DNA of 20,898 nucleotides from Savagea sp. (GCA_030146155.1 JASLCF010000013.1:1-20898); one strand, 5' to 3'. Positions 1 through 8,543 are shown, counted from the first letter of the stretch. Notes: generated from the letters alone by a model not told the origin. Numbers and translations: made by a program.

Positions 1-1136
1 ACCCAAAGCACAAGCGCATCTCCAGAACGTACGGAGGAGATATGAACAAATGCTTTACGTGCACTCATATTCCAAGCTACATACATTAAAATAGGTGCCA
101 TAGCTGCAAGCGGAATATAAGAAGCGTAAGGAGATAAGAGTAATAAAAACAACAGTACAAAAAGACTTTGAACGATACTCGACACAGGACTGACTGCACC
201 AGAGCGGATATTCGTCGCTGTTCTTGCAATGGCTCCAGTTGCAGGAATTCCCCCGAAGAGTGGCGTAATCATATTCGCAATTCCCTGACCCATTAATTCT
301 CTTTTAGAATCATGCTTTTTGCCAACAGTCATCTCGTCGGCAACGACTGCAGATAATAGAGACTCGATGGCTCCAAGTGCTGCGATAATCAAGGCGGGTT
401 GCCACAAAAGAATGATTTTTTCGAAGGTGATTTGTGGCAATTGAGGCATTGGAATTTGATTGGGTATGCCACCAAAAGCTGTTCCAATTGTTTCTACCTT
501 TCCTGGAAATAAAATCACACTGACAATCGTCGGTATGAGGAGTGCAACTAAAAGAAGAGGCACTCGAGGAGCTATTTGAGGTAAGATTACAATAGCAAGT
601 AAGCCGATGAGTGAAAGTAGGATACTATATCCATTGAAGGTATGAATTTGAGCGAAAATTTCACTCATATTTTGATGGAAGTATTCCCTTTTTTCAACAT
701 CGACAAGACCTAAAAAATTGCTGAGTTGACCTGTGAAAATAATGACTGCAATCCCTGCAGTAAAACCAATGGTCACAGAGCGAGGGACAAAATGAATCAA
801 CTGACTGACACCCAGTAAACTCATGATGATGAGGAAAACCCCAGCAAGTATACCAGCGATGAGTAAATCTTCGTAACCATATTGTAAAACGATTCCAAGT
901 AAAATAGGAATAAAAGCTCCCGTGGGGCCGGCCACTTGGTAGCGAGAACCACCAAATAAAGCAACGAGAAAACCGGCAATGATTGTCGTATAGAGGCCAT
1001 ATTCAGGTTTAACACCTGACGCAATGGCAAAGGCCATACCCAATGGAATAGCAACAATTCCCACTGTTATTCCAGCAATGAGATCTTTTTGAAAGCTTGC
1101 ACGATTATAATGTTGAAAGCGATCGTCTTTAAACAT
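1..1136 (-). CDS. SulP-family anion permease, membrane domain (partial, 3' end outside window)
   Basis: Predicted inner-membrane SulP/SLC26 transporter, moving sulfate or a similar anion. I translated it by hand from the ATG at 1134-1136. The frame stays open to the window edge (378 codons), so the C-terminal cytoplasmic STAS domain expected in this family would lie outside. The protein starts MFKDDRFQHYNRASFQKDLI and runs into a first membrane segment ending IPLGMAFAIASG, followed by GVKPEYGLYT and AGPTGAFIPIL, the usual SulP N-terminal signature. Many hydrophobic segments follow, then GGIPATGAIARTATNIRSGA, the conserved SulP motif. The last visible residues, SGDALVLW, sit near the end of the membrane domain. 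A good promoter lies upstream and the gene is divergent from nagB. The substrate cannot be told from sequence; bicarbonate or other anions are possible. Confidence 0.9.
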   Translation of the reverse strand, partial: MFKDDRFQHYNRASFQKDLIAGITVGIVAIPLGMAFAIASGVKPEYGLYTTIIAGFLVALFGGSRYQVAGPTGAFIPILLGIVLQYGYEDLLIAGILAGVFLIIMSLLGVSQLIHFVPRSVTIGFTAGIAVIIFTGQLSNFLGLVDVEKREYFHQNMSEIFAQIHTFNGYSILLSLIGLLAIVILPQIAPRVPLLLVALLIPTIVSVILFPGKVETIGTAFGGIPNQIPMPQLPQITFEKIILLWQPALIIAALGAIESLLSAVVADEMTVGKKHDSKRELMGQGIANMITPLFGGIPATGAIARTATNIRSGAVSPVSSIVQSLFVLLFLLLLSPYASYIPLAAMAPILMYVAWNMSARKAFVHISSVRSGDALVLW

Positions 1137-1178
1137 GAAATCCCTTCATTTCTTGAAATGTATTTTCTATCCAATTCA

Positions 1179-1207
1179 ATTATAGCGAAGAATCAGTTTT
1201 TTGACAA
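1179..1207 (-). promoter_or_regulatory. SigA-type promoter for the SulP gene
   Basis: On the minus strand TTGTCA (1202-1207) and TATAAT (1179-1184) are separated by 17 bp, about 45 bp upstream of the SulP start. This is close to the vegetative consensus. It faces away from the nagB promoter. Confidence 0.7.
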
Positions 1208-1298
1208 AAACACGAAAAAAATAGCGAATTTGGGTTTAAACTAGCAAATAATAAGGAAAAGAAGTACGTCCAAGGTACATAGATGAATAATTGAATCA

Positions 1299-1327
1299 TT
1301 GACGTGACTCTGGATAAACTTTACAAT
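1299..1327 (+). promoter_or_regulatory. SigA-type promoter for nagB
   Basis: TTGACG (1299-1304) and TACAAT (1322-1327) with a 17-bp spacer, 40 bp upstream of the nagB start. I see no convincing NagR/YvoA-type palindrome around it, so control by amino-sugar repressors is not shown. Confidence 0.65.
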
Positions 1328-1367
1328 AAAGAGTAGAGAAATAAACTAATAGAAAGTCGGTAAAAAA

Positions 1368-2069
1368 ATGACAAAAGTAAATATGATTCAAGTAGTGTCA
1401 CAAGAAGAAGCAGCAAAATTTGTTGAACAACGTTTATCTGAAATGTTACAAAACAATCAATTACAATCACTAGGGTTGGCTACTGGTAGTACAATGATTC
1501 CTGTGTATAAAGAGTTAGTCGCATCGGATCTAGATTTTTCAAACGTAACAGCTTTTAATTTAGATGAATACAGAGGCTTGCCTGCATCGAGCCCGAATAG
1601 CTATGCTTATTTTATGAACCATCATTTATTTCAACATAAGCCATTTTTATCTACGAATATTCCAAATGGTTTAGCAGAGGATCCAGAAGCAGAGTGTGCA
1701 CGTTATGAACAACTACTGAAGGAACACCCTCTTGACTTACAATTATTAGGGGTTGGTGAAAATGGACATATTGCATTCAATGAGCCAAATACACCGATTG
1801 ATTCGATTACACATGTGGCAGAATTAACAGATTCAACGCTAGGTGTAAATAGTCAATACTTTGAAAATGATGAGGAAATTCCAAATGTCGCTTATACGAT
1901 GGGCATTCACTCTATTTTACAAGCGAAAGAAATTATTTTAATTGCTTTTGGAGAGAAAAAACGTGCAGCACTTGAAAAATTAGTTGCTGGAGAAATCGAC
2001 CAGGATTGGACGATCACTTATTTACTCACTCATCCTAACACTACAATTTTGACAGATTTACAATTATAA
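1368..2069 (+). CDS. nagB: Glucosamine-6-phosphate deaminase NagB
   Basis: Cytoplasmic enzyme converting glucosamine-6-phosphate to fructose-6-phosphate and ammonia, which feeds amino sugars into glycolysis. The 233 aa are close to the monomeric Gram-positive NagB length. Visible motifs are the phosphate-binding LATGSTM (37-43), LDEYRG (65-70, with the catalytic Asp), and GVGENGHIAFNEP (128-140, with the catalytic-loop His134). The ribosome binding site before 1368 is weak. An in-frame ATG at 1383 gives a start closer to typical NagB N-termini but has no better site, so the start is uncertain by five codons. The gene stands alone: no nagA or regulator gene is next to it. It converges on slaP across a shared terminator. 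Confidence 0.95.
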   Translation: MTKVNMIQVVSQEEAAKFVEQRLSEMLQNNQLQSLGLATGSTMIPVYKELVASDLDFSNVTAFNLDEYRGLPASSPNSYAYFMNHHLFQHKPFLSTNIPNGLAEDPEAECARYEQLLKEHPLDLQLLGVGENGHIAFNEPNTPIDSITHVAELTDSTLGVNSQYFENDEEIPNVAYTMGIHSILQAKEIILIAFGEKKRAALEKLVAGEIDQDWTITYLLTHPNTTILTDLQL

Positions 2070-2081
2070 TAAATACTAAAA

Positions 2082-2113
2082 AAACCTTTGATCACTTCAT
2101 TGATCAAAGGTTT
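2082..2113. terminator. Bidirectional rho-independent terminator between nagB and slaP
   Basis: CCTTTGATCA (2085-2094) and TGATCAAAGG (2101-2110) form a perfect 10-bp stem with a 6-nt loop. It is flanked by an A-run on the left and a T-run on the right, so it can terminate both convergent genes. Confidence 0.9.
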
Positions 2114-2119
2114 TTAATC

Positions 2120-3016
2120 TTATTGTGGAATTTTAGCGACCCATCTTGAAAGGTCTGCACCTTGTAAGTCTACCATTTCTTTAGGGAAAATAAATGTCCA
2201 TGGTTTTGATGTATTTGCTTTGACAGATAGAGGGGCTAAATCAAAACTTCCTTTTGCTACTACTTTTTGATTCGCATCTAAAATTTCTAATGGTAGTTGT
2301 TCAATATTAATTCGTTTCGTATGACCATTACGCACAAACAGTGATACAGCAAGGGATTGGTCTTCTTGCTCAGTAATTTGGAAGCCGATAATATTGACTT
2401 CTTTCGGCTGCAGTTTTGGGAGACCTTCAATGACTTTTGCTAAAGAATCTTTTTGTTCTTGTGATAATGCTTTTTCCCAAGCTTCATCTAAATCCAAACG
2501 GTGTGGCATCATAGACTCCACATTAAATGCAATTGTCCAGTTCTCTTCAGGAACTTCATCGACTTCTACATTTTCTTTGTTGAAAACAAATACCCAAGGA
2601 CGAGCTGTGCGGGCTGGAAGTGTACCTAGCTCGCTTAAGTCAAAGCTTTGTGAGGCAATCAACTCACCTTTTTCATCTAAGAGTAATAACTCGACTTCGC
2701 CTAATTCAATTGCTTCATCTAGCGTTTGGCGAACGAATGCTTTGACAACAGTATTTCCTTGTTCATCTTGTTCTAAATCAATTCCTGAAATAGAGAGCTG
2801 ATTTTGTTTGAGTGGCTCTAAATCATTTGAAAGGAACTGAAAGACATAGAGTTGTTCTTGTGAAATATCCCAATCTTCTGCTAGTGAAAGGGGAGTATCG
2901 ACTTCTTCAGTTGATTTCTTTTGATTTGCTTTATGATTAGCGAGTAATTCATAAGATTCAATAGCTTTATTTTTAGCTTTTGCTTCTGTTTTTTTAAAGA
3001 AATTAAATAGTTTCAT
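2120..3016 (-). CDS. slaP: Accessory Sec system S-layer assembly protein (SlaP-like)
   Basis: Likely partner of SecA2 in secretion of S-layer-type proteins, as known for SlaP with SecA2 in Bacillus anthracis. The 298 aa contain no signal peptide or membrane segment, so the protein is probably cytoplasmic. The N-terminus (MKLFNFFKKTEAKAK) is basic and amphipathic. After a charged linker come two related beta-rich repeats, roughly residues 60-155 and 180-295. They share the pattern of an [IF]xG core strand, then A/S-L/F-V-R, and end RPWVFVFNKENV in copy one and KPWTFIFPKEMV in copy two. This matches the duplicated SLAP domain of accessory Sec assembly proteins. The ATG at 3016 has a good AAAGGAG site lying inside the end of secA2. 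The 14-nt overlap with secA2 implies translational coupling. The symbol is by analogy. Confidence 0.85.
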   Translation of the reverse strand: MKLFNFFKKTEAKAKNKAIESYELLANHKANQKKSTEEVDTPLSLAEDWDISQEQLYVFQFLSNDLEPLKQNQLSISGIDLEQDEQGNTVVKAFVRQTLDEAIELGEVELLLLDEKGELIASQSFDLSELGTLPARTARPWVFVFNKENVEVDEVPEENWTIAFNVESMMPHRLDLDEAWEKALSQEQKDSLAKVIEGLPKLQPKEVNIIGFQITEQEDQSLAVSLFVRNGHTKRINIEQLPLEILDANQKVVAKGSFDLAPLSVKANTSKPWTFIFPKEMVDLQGADLSRWVAKIPQ

Positions 3017-5378
3017 GTGTCTGCTCCTTTTGTAATTCGTCTACTTGTAACATAAATCGAATAGTATCTCTTGCAATATTTCGTCGTACTTTTTGGAAGG
3101 CATTGGCAAAAAGTTGTAACCCTTCACGGCTATACACGCGCATCGGATCTTCTTGTCCATAAGAACGGAGACCAATTCCTTCTTTTAAGCGCGTCATCAC
3201 TTCTAAATGTTGAACCCACATATAGTCAATATGTTGTAGCATCACTTGTGGGATGAGTGAGAGCACTTCTTCGTTTGAATCAAACTCTTGTACAAATGTT
3301 ATGAGTTTCTCTACTGGTTCTTTATAAAGCATTTCAATTTGCTTCACATTTTCCACAGGTTGTGGAATTGTAATCGGTTCTAATAGTAATGCATTCATTG
3401 TTTGTTCGATTTCTTGGTAATTGAAGTTTTCAGGAATCTCGTCTTCGGGACAATTTTCATGAATGACAAAGTCGGTTGTCTCCCTTAACATTTGCGTTAA
3501 TTTGCCAAACAAATCATCGTTACGGAGAACGGCGTCACGTAAGTCGTATAGGACAGTTCTTTGATCGTTGATGACATCGTCAAGTTTTAAATTATATTCA
3601 CGCATAGAGAAGTGAGAACCTTCTACAATACGTTGTGTTCGCTCAGTCAATTCATGCACTTCTGGATTGGTAATAAGTCCTTCTGCATTGGTTGTCATTT
3701 TCTTTTTGAACTTTTCAGTATCCTCTTTCGCAAAACGAACGAACATGTCATCTTCTAAAGACAAGAAGAATTGCGAGGCTCCTGGGTCACCTTGACGGCC
3801 TGAACGTCCACGCAGTTGATTGTCGATTCTTCGACTTTCATGTTTTTCTGTTCCTAAAACGAAAAGTCCACCAGCTTCATGCGCTCCTTCACCTAACTTA
3901 ATATCAGTCCCACGTCCCGCCATATTTGTAGCTACGGTAATATGGTTTAATTGACCAGCTTGTGAGATTAAGAACACTTCTTGCTCCACACTTTTGGCGT
4001 TAAGTAAGTTGTATGATAATCCTCGTTGATCAAGGTACTTGGCAACTTCTTCTGATTGAAGAATAGAAGTCGTTCCTACTAAAATAGGTTGACCTTTGGC
4101 ATGTCTTTTAGCAACTTCATCGGCCATTGCTTTATATTTTTGTTCTTTTGTTTCAAACACTTTATCTTCTAAATCGATGCGTTGCTTCACACGGTTGGAT
4201 GGGATTTGCACGACCTGCATGTTGTAGACTTCTAAAAACTCTTTTTCTTGTGTTTTAGCTGTTCCAGTCATCCCGCAAAGTTGTGGGTACATCCGGAAAT
4301 AGTTTTGAATCGTGATTTGAGCTTGTGCTTTATTTTCTTCTGTAATTTCTACTTTTTCTTTAGCTTCGATTGCTTGGTGTAAACCGTCAGATAGCGTACG
4401 TCCTTCCATGATGCGACCTGTAAACATGTCAACTAATTCGATTTTTCCTTCTTTGACAATATAATCTACATCTCGTTTAAAAATAACATGTGCACGAACA
4501 GCTTGAATAACGTAATGGTAGAGCGTTTGATGCTGTAATTCGTAGAGATTATCAATGCCGAATGCTTTTTCAACCTTACTAATCCCTAAGTCTGTTAAAT
4601 TGACTGCTTTCGTTTCATCATCGAACTGGTAGTCTTCATCTCTAATAAAACGTTGAGCAACAATAGAAGCAATACCATATAAATCAGTATCAGCCATTGT
4701 TTTACCTGCGATAATCAAAGGTGTTTTCGCTTCATCTATTAACACGCTGTCAATTTCATCAATGATAGCGAAATGATAAGGGCGCTGTGCTTTATCTTCT
4801 AATTTTTGACTCATATGATCTCTTAAGTAGTCAAAACCAAATTCAGTCCCGACTCCATAAGTAATATCTGCTTCATAAGCTCTTTTTTTGTCAGCAGGCT
4901 CCATCATAGGGACATTTAAGCCTACAGTTAAATCAAGGAAGCGGTGAATTTGACCAATTTCCTCATAGTCACGAGTCGCTAAGTAATCATTCACTGTGAT
5001 GACATGTACGCCTTTACCTTCTAATGCCTTCACATAAGAAGGGAGGGAAGCGACAAGGGTTTTCCCCTCTCCTGTTGCCATTTCTGAAATGTTACCTTCT
5101 ACTAAAGCAAGTCCTCCTAGTAGTTGAACATCAAAATGACGCATACCAAGTACGCGTTTTGAAGCTTCACGTACGACTGCGAATGCGTCTGGAATAATAG
5201 CTTGTAAAGAAGTCCCATTGGCTAATTGCTCTCTAAACTTAGCGGTCTGTAATCGTAATTCACCGTCAGACATGGCCTCATAAGTTGCTTCTAACTCATT
5301 AATATGTTGTACTGTTTTTTTGTATTTTTTTAATTGTTTCGTATCACTGTTCAATAACTGTTTAAAAAATGATAGCAT
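3003..5378 (-). CDS. secA2: Accessory Sec translocase ATPase SecA2
   Basis: Motor ATPase of the accessory Sec pathway, driving export of a subset of surface proteins through SecYEG. Conserved SecA motifs are present: Walker A ATGEGKT (about residues 101-107), the DEAD-like IIDEIDSVLIDEA, VGTTSILQSEE, NMAGRGTDIKLG and QLRGRSGRQGDPG. At 791 aa it is shorter than housekeeping SecA, and the zinc-binding CxCxSGxxxxxCC(H) tail is absent, typical of SecA2. A TTG two codons upstream (5384) is only 3 nt from the AAGGAG site. The ATG at 5378 sits 9 nt from it and is preferred, giving an N-terminus MLSFFKQLLN. It overlaps slaP by 14 nt, which supports the SecA2 assignment over SecA1. The adjacent tagO and LCP genes place it in a cell-surface cluster. 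Confidence 0.95.
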   Translation of the reverse strand: MLSFFKQLLNSDTKQLKKYKKTVQHINELEATYEAMSDGELRLQTAKFREQLANGTSLQAIIPDAFAVVREASKRVLGMRHFDVQLLGGLALVEGNISEMATGEGKTLVASLPSYVKALEGKGVHVITVNDYLATRDYEEIGQIHRFLDLTVGLNVPMMEPADKKRAYEADITYGVGTEFGFDYLRDHMSQKLEDKAQRPYHFAIIDEIDSVLIDEAKTPLIIAGKTMADTDLYGIASIVAQRFIRDEDYQFDDETKAVNLTDLGISKVEKAFGIDNLYELQHQTLYHYVIQAVRAHVIFKRDVDYIVKEGKIELVDMFTGRIMEGRTLSDGLHQAIEAKEKVEITEENKAQAQITIQNYFRMYPQLCGMTGTAKTQEKEFLEVYNMQVVQIPSNRVKQRIDLEDKVFETKEQKYKAMADEVAKRHAKGQPILVGTTSILQSEEVAKYLDQRGLSYNLLNAKSVEQEVFLISQAGQLNHITVATNMAGRGTDIKLGEGAHEAGGLFVLGTEKHESRRIDNQLRGRSGRQGDPGASQFFLSLEDDMFVRFAKEDTEKFKKKMTTNAEGLITNPEVHELTERTQRIVEGSHFSMREYNLKLDDVINDQRTVLYDLRDAVLRNDDLFGKLTQMLRETTDFVIHENCPEDEIPENFNYQEIEQTMNALLLEPITIPQPVENVKQIEMLYKEPVEKLITFVQEFDSNEEVLSLIPQVMLQHIDYMWVQHLEVMTRLKEGIGLRSYGQEDPMRVYSREGLQLFANAFQKVRRNIARDTIRFMLQVDELQKEQTHETI

Positions 5379-5421
5379 TTGCAATTGCTCCTTCTAAGCC
5401 CTTATATATGGATATGCTTCA

Positions 5422-5450
5422 ATTTTATCAGACTGCTACTAATAAAACTA
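5422..5450 (-). promoter_or_regulatory. Probable promoter of secA2-slaP
   Basis: On the minus strand an extended -10 (TGA followed by TAAAAT, with TAAAAT at 5422-5427) lies about 44 bp upstream of the secA2 start. The -35 at 17 bp (TAGTTT, 5445-5450) is weak. Moderate support only. Confidence 0.4.
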
Positions 5451-5518
5451 CTCATTCTATTTCCTAGATAAGGAACATCTTCGTTTTAGAGTTCGTTCCT
5501 TTCTGTAAGTGTACATGC

Positions 5519-5524
5519 TATAAT
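5519..5524 (+). promoter_or_regulatory. Extended -10 promoter of tagO
   Basis: TGC followed by TATAAT (5519-5524) is a perfect extended -10, 54 bp before the tagO ATG. The -35 position (TTCCTT at 5496-5501) is poor and is covered by an inverted repeat, so the promoter may depend on the extended -10 or on a regulator. Confidence 0.6.
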
Positions 5525-5578
5525 CAGTTGAAGAGAAATGAACAATTAAAATTAGAATTAGTAAAGGAGAATTACTAG

Positions 5579-6619
5579 ATGATTACTATAGCAATGGCAG
5601 TCGCTTTCATATCCGCATTAGTACTCACTCCACTTGTTATTCAATTTGCATTTCAAATAAAAGCGGTTGACCAACCCAACTACCGAAAAGTGCATCAAAA
5701 AGCGATGCCTCGTATCGGAGGGTTAGCTATTTTTGGCGCCTTTTTAATTGGGTATTTCGTATTAAGGCCTGAAGATGAACATGCAGTTTATATTTTACTT
5801 GGAGCTATATTAATTATTTTAACTGGTTTTTTAGATGATTTATTAAATATAACCCCCAAAGCAAAGTTGTTAGGACAATTAGCTGCAGCGGGAATTGTGA
5901 TTTATGGTGGTTTACAAGTCACTTTTATTACACTGCCATTAATTGGTGTCATTGAATTCGGTTATTTGAGTATCCCTATTACTTTGTTATGGATCGTTGG
6001 CATTACAAATGCGATTAATCTAATTGATGGATTAGACGGTTTAGCGGCAGGTGTTTCCACGATTGCTTTAATAGCAATGGCAGTGATGGCAGCCATTATG
6101 GGCGATGTATTTGTCATGGGTGTTGCACTTGTTTTAGCAGCGAGTGCGATTGGATTTTTATTTTATAATTTTCACCCAGCGAAAATATTCATGGGAGATA
6201 CGGGTTCGCTATTTTTAGGCTTTATGATTTCAGTTCTAGCTTTATCAGGCTTTAAAAATGTGGCGTTGATTTCATTTATTATTCCTGTATTAATGTTAGG
6301 TGTACCCGTCTCAGATACATTCTTTGCGATAATTCGTAGAATTCGTTTAAAACAGCCGATATCTGCCCCCGACAAATCTCATTTGCATCACCGCTTAATT
6401 GCTGTTGGCTTTTCACATCGCCAAACAGTCATTATCATTTATTTTATAGCGATACTATTTGGCGTAACAGCTATCTTATTTTCACAAGCAACCGTTTGGG
6501 GAGCAGTTGTTTTACTAATTGTTGTACTTTTAGTCATTGAAATATTTGTTGAAGTGATTGGTCTCGCAGGAGATAACTATCGACCATTATTAAATCTAGT
6601 CCGTGGTACGAGAAAATAA
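5579..6619 (+). CDS. tagO: UDP-GlcNAc:undecaprenyl-phosphate GlcNAc-1-phosphate transferase TagO
   Basis: Membrane enzyme that moves GlcNAc-1-phosphate onto undecaprenyl phosphate, the first step for wall teichoic acid or other wall-linked polymers. The 346 aa form about ten or eleven hydrophobic segments. MraY/WecA-family motifs are clear: PRIGGLAI (44-51), the catalytic DDLLN (86-90), NAINLIDGLDGLA (144-156), the FMGDTGS loop (204-210) and HLHHRL (268-273). The ATG at 5579 is preceded by AAAGGAGA at good spacing. The gene is monocistronic: its own promoter is upstream and a perfect 15-bp terminator stem follows. Divergence from secA2-slaP and convergence with an LCP gene fit a role in polymers that anchor surface proteins. 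Whether the product is teichoic acid or a secondary wall polymer cannot be decided here. Confidence 0.95.
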   Translation: MITIAMAVAFISALVLTPLVIQFAFQIKAVDQPNYRKVHQKAMPRIGGLAIFGAFLIGYFVLRPEDEHAVYILLGAILIILTGFLDDLLNITPKAKLLGQLAAAGIVIYGGLQVTFITLPLIGVIEFGYLSIPITLLWIVGITNAINLIDGLDGLAAGVSTIALIAMAVMAAIMGDVFVMGVALVLAASAIGFLFYNFHPAKIFMGDTGSLFLGFMISVLALSGFKNVALISFIIPVLMLGVPVSDTFFAIIRRIRLKQPISAPDKSHLHHRLIAVGFSHRQTVIIIYFIAILFGVTAILFSQATVWGAVVLLIVVLLVIEIFVEVIGLAGDNYRPLLNLVRGTRK

Positions 6620-6657
6620 ATGATTTTAAAAGTAATACAGCATTCATATTGAAAGAA

Positions 6658-6698
6658 AGAAGCACCTACTCATATTGATTGAGTAGGTGCTTCTTTTA
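6658..6698. terminator. Bidirectional terminator between tagO and tagV-like gene
   Basis: AGAAGCACCTACTCA (6658-6672) and TGAGTAGGTGCTTCT (6680-6694) form a perfect 15-bp stem with a 7-nt loop. Purine-rich sequence to the left and TTTTAG to the right suit termination of both convergent genes. Confidence 0.92.
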
Positions 6699-6713
6699 GT
6701 AGGGTAGATGGAT

Positions 6714-7697
6714 TTATTCAGAAATTGTTCTGCCCAAATGGGTCTGTAACTCTTCTTTTACTTCTTCTAAACTGTCTTCTTCTAAAACATAGTAATAACC
6801 ATATTCTCGCCAATCGTCATGTCCGATAATCCCTACATTTTCAATTTCAGGAATGCCGTTTTTACCATAACTGACAAATGACATCATTTTTTTGAACGTC
6901 ATATTCGTTTTCATATTGTCACCTAAAGCTTCAATGACATCACCATATTTAAGAACAGAAGAGACGGAGGTTACTTTTTTCATCATGGCTTGTACAATTT
7001 CTTGTTGCCTTTTCCCACGATCAACATCACTATCAAGTTTCCGAGTACGTGCCAATGCTAATGCATGACGACCATCTAGCGTTTGAAAGCCTGGTTTTAA
7101 ATGAATTGAATTGCCGTCATTCTCATCTTTTTCAATTCTTTCGTAAGGTACTTCGACTTCGATACCATCTAATGCATCGACCACATCAATAAATGCATTG
7201 AAGTTCATTTTTACATAATAGTCAATTGGAACTTCCAGTAACTCTTGTAATGTTTCTACTGTCGCTCGAGTCCCTCCGTAGGAATAAGCATGATTAATTT
7301 TATCTCGTCGTTGGACTTCAGGGATATAAACAAGAGAATCTCTAGGAATGCTTAGTAGTTTGACAGAGCGATCGTTTGCATTAAATGTGGCTAACATGAT
7401 AGCATCTGTTCGACTCCCCTCATCTCCTTGGTTTCTCGTGTCGCTATCATCGACTCCTAGTAGAAGAACAGATACATTTTCTGTAGCAGGGTCAACATCA
7501 ATCAAAGAGAAATCTTTAGAATCATCAATAGTTTCAAACGATTTCTCAACTGCAGATTGCGCTTTAGTCATAATTGAATAGCCATACAGTAAACCACCTG
7601 TTAAGACGATTAGAAAGATAATTAAAAAAGATTTAAGTACTGCACGGTTTCTTTTCTTTTTTCTGAGTTGCGTTTGATAGTTAGATCGATTGTTCAT
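6714..7697 (-). CDS. tagV: LytR-CpsA-Psr (LCP) family wall-polymer ligase, TagV-like
   Basis: Membrane-anchored LCP enzyme that transfers lipid-linked anionic glycopolymers to peptidoglycan. The 327 aa have a basic cytoplasmic N-terminus (RKKKRNR), one membrane segment (about 20-40) and an extracellular LCP domain. Key residues of the pyrophosphate/lipid-binding site are visible: GVDD (81-84), SRTDAI (95-100), SIPRDS (116-121), and the arginine cluster ARTRK with DVDRGKRQQ (216-232). Two overlapping AGGAGG-like sites precede the ATG. B. subtilis has three LCP paralogues. I chose the TagV (YvhJ) name because in B. subtilis that gene also lies between tagO and yvyE-degSU; this is a synteny argument, not proof. 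It converges on tagO. Confidence 0.9.
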   Translation of the reverse strand: MNNRSNYQTQLRKKKRNRAVLKSFLIIFLIVLTGGLLYGYSIMTKAQSAVEKSFETIDDSKDFSLIDVDPATENVSVLLLGVDDSDTRNQGDEGSRTDAIMLATFNANDRSVKLLSIPRDSLVYIPEVQRRDKINHAYSYGGTRATVETLQELLEVPIDYYVKMNFNAFIDVVDALDGIEVEVPYERIEKDENDGNSIHLKPGFQTLDGRHALALARTRKLDSDVDRGKRQQEIVQAMMKKVTSVSSVLKYGDVIEALGDNMKTNMTFKKMMSFVSYGKNGIPEIENVGIIGHDDWREYGYYYVLEEDSLEEVKEELQTHLGRTISE

Positions 7698-7741
7698 AGG
7701 TCCTCCTTTCCTCCTCTGTTTTATTTTTTAATATCTCTCAA

Positions 7742-7770
7742 ATTATAGCGTTTGTTTTTCAAAATGAAAA
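7742..7770 (-). promoter_or_regulatory. Promoter of the tagV-like gene
   Basis: On the minus strand TTTTCA (7765-7770) and TATAAT (7742-7747) are 17 bp apart, 45 bp upstream of the start codon. The -10 is perfect and the -35 mediocre. Confidence 0.55.
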
Positions 7771-7796
7771 GGTTTTCTATGCGATAGAGTGAGAAT

Positions 7797-8429
7797 TTAC
7801 TGCTTAATTTCTAAGAAAATTGTGTCAGCAATTGTTAAAGCTGCTTGGCCATTTGTCATTTCTGTGATCCACTCAGTAAATTTATCTACTTCTTCTGGTG
7901 CAACATAGACAAAAATTTCAACATCTTCTACATAACTAATTTCTTTTAACTCATAAGTCGATTGACGAATCTCATTTTCGAGCTTACCAAGCCATGTATA
8001 ATCTACTTGAATACTCATTAAATGATATTGTTTCCGGAGAACAACGCCAGTTGCTTCAATCCCAGCAGTTGCAGCTTGACCATAGGCACGAATTAAGCCA
8101 CCACTGCCAAGTTTAATCCCTCCAAAATAACGGGTAATGACGATAACAGTATCTTCTATTTCACGTTTTAAAAGAACTTCTAGAATAGGGACTCCTGCTG
8201 TACCTGAAGGTTCCCCGTCATCGTTTGCTTTTTGAAAGCGTTGTTTTTCTCCAACAACGTAGGCAGAGCAATTGTGTGTAGCATTATAATGTTCTTTTTT
8301 TATTTTTTGAATAAACGCTTGCGCTTCTTCTTCAGATTCTACGCGAGCAACAGATGCGATAAATTGTGATTTTTTGATATCAATTTCTGTTCGGCCAAAT
8401 CCTTGCACAGTTAAATAGTTGTTTCTCAT
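7797..8429 (-). CDS. yvyE: YigZ/IMPACT family protein YvyE
   Basis: Cytoplasmic protein of the YigZ/IMPACT (UPF0029) family, with a second DUF1949 domain. The family is linked to translation control in eukaryotes; the bacterial role is not settled. The 210 aa match the family length. The N-terminal domain (about 18-125) includes IKKSQFIA, HNCSAYVVG, the strongly conserved NDDGEPSGTAGVPIL and TRYFGGIKLGSGGLIRAYG. Residues about 140-195 form the smaller C-terminal domain. The ATG at 8429 follows AAAGGAGG with good spacing. It is divergent from degS and next to the LCP gene, the same arrangement as yvhJ-yvyE-degS in B. subtilis, which supports the symbol. Confidence 0.93.
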   Translation of the reverse strand: MRNNYLTVQGFGRTEIDIKKSQFIASVARVESEEEAQAFIQKIKKEHYNATHNCSAYVVGEKQRFQKANDDGEPSGTAGVPILEVLLKREIEDTVIVITRYFGGIKLGSGGLIRAYGQAATAGIEATGVVLRKQYHLMSIQVDYTWLGKLENEIRQSTYELKEISYVEDVEIFVYVAPEEVDKFTEWITEMTNGQAALTIADTIFLEIKQ

Positions 8430-8487
8430 TTCACTGCCTCCTTTATTGATTGAAGTGAGATGTGCATCATTTTACTTTTTGCCTAGA

Positions 8488-8515
8488 ATGATACATGATA
8501 GTGCAACAGAATCAA
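8488..8515 (-). promoter_or_regulatory. Candidate promoter of yvyE
   Basis: Minus-strand TTGATT (8510-8515) and TATCAT (8488-8493) with a 16-bp spacer, about 60 bp upstream of yvyE. The region is shared with the unassigned degS promoter. Confidence 0.4.
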
Positions 8516-8543
8516 TTATACACCAAATATGAGGTGAAGTCAG

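Noticed and set aside
821..1057. 78-codon minus-strand frame
   Set aside because: It is an alternative frame within the SulP coding region, which is continuous and has family motifs.
1234..1260. GTTTAA-N15-GGAAAA, a SigB-like promoter upstream of nagB
   Set aside because: The -10 deviates from GGGWAW, the spacer is at the upper limit, and a much better SigA promoter is nearer the gene.
2394..2801. 135-codon plus-strand frame opposite slaP
   Set aside because: Ser/Cys-rich translation typical of an antisense shadow; slaP has clear domain structure on the other strand.
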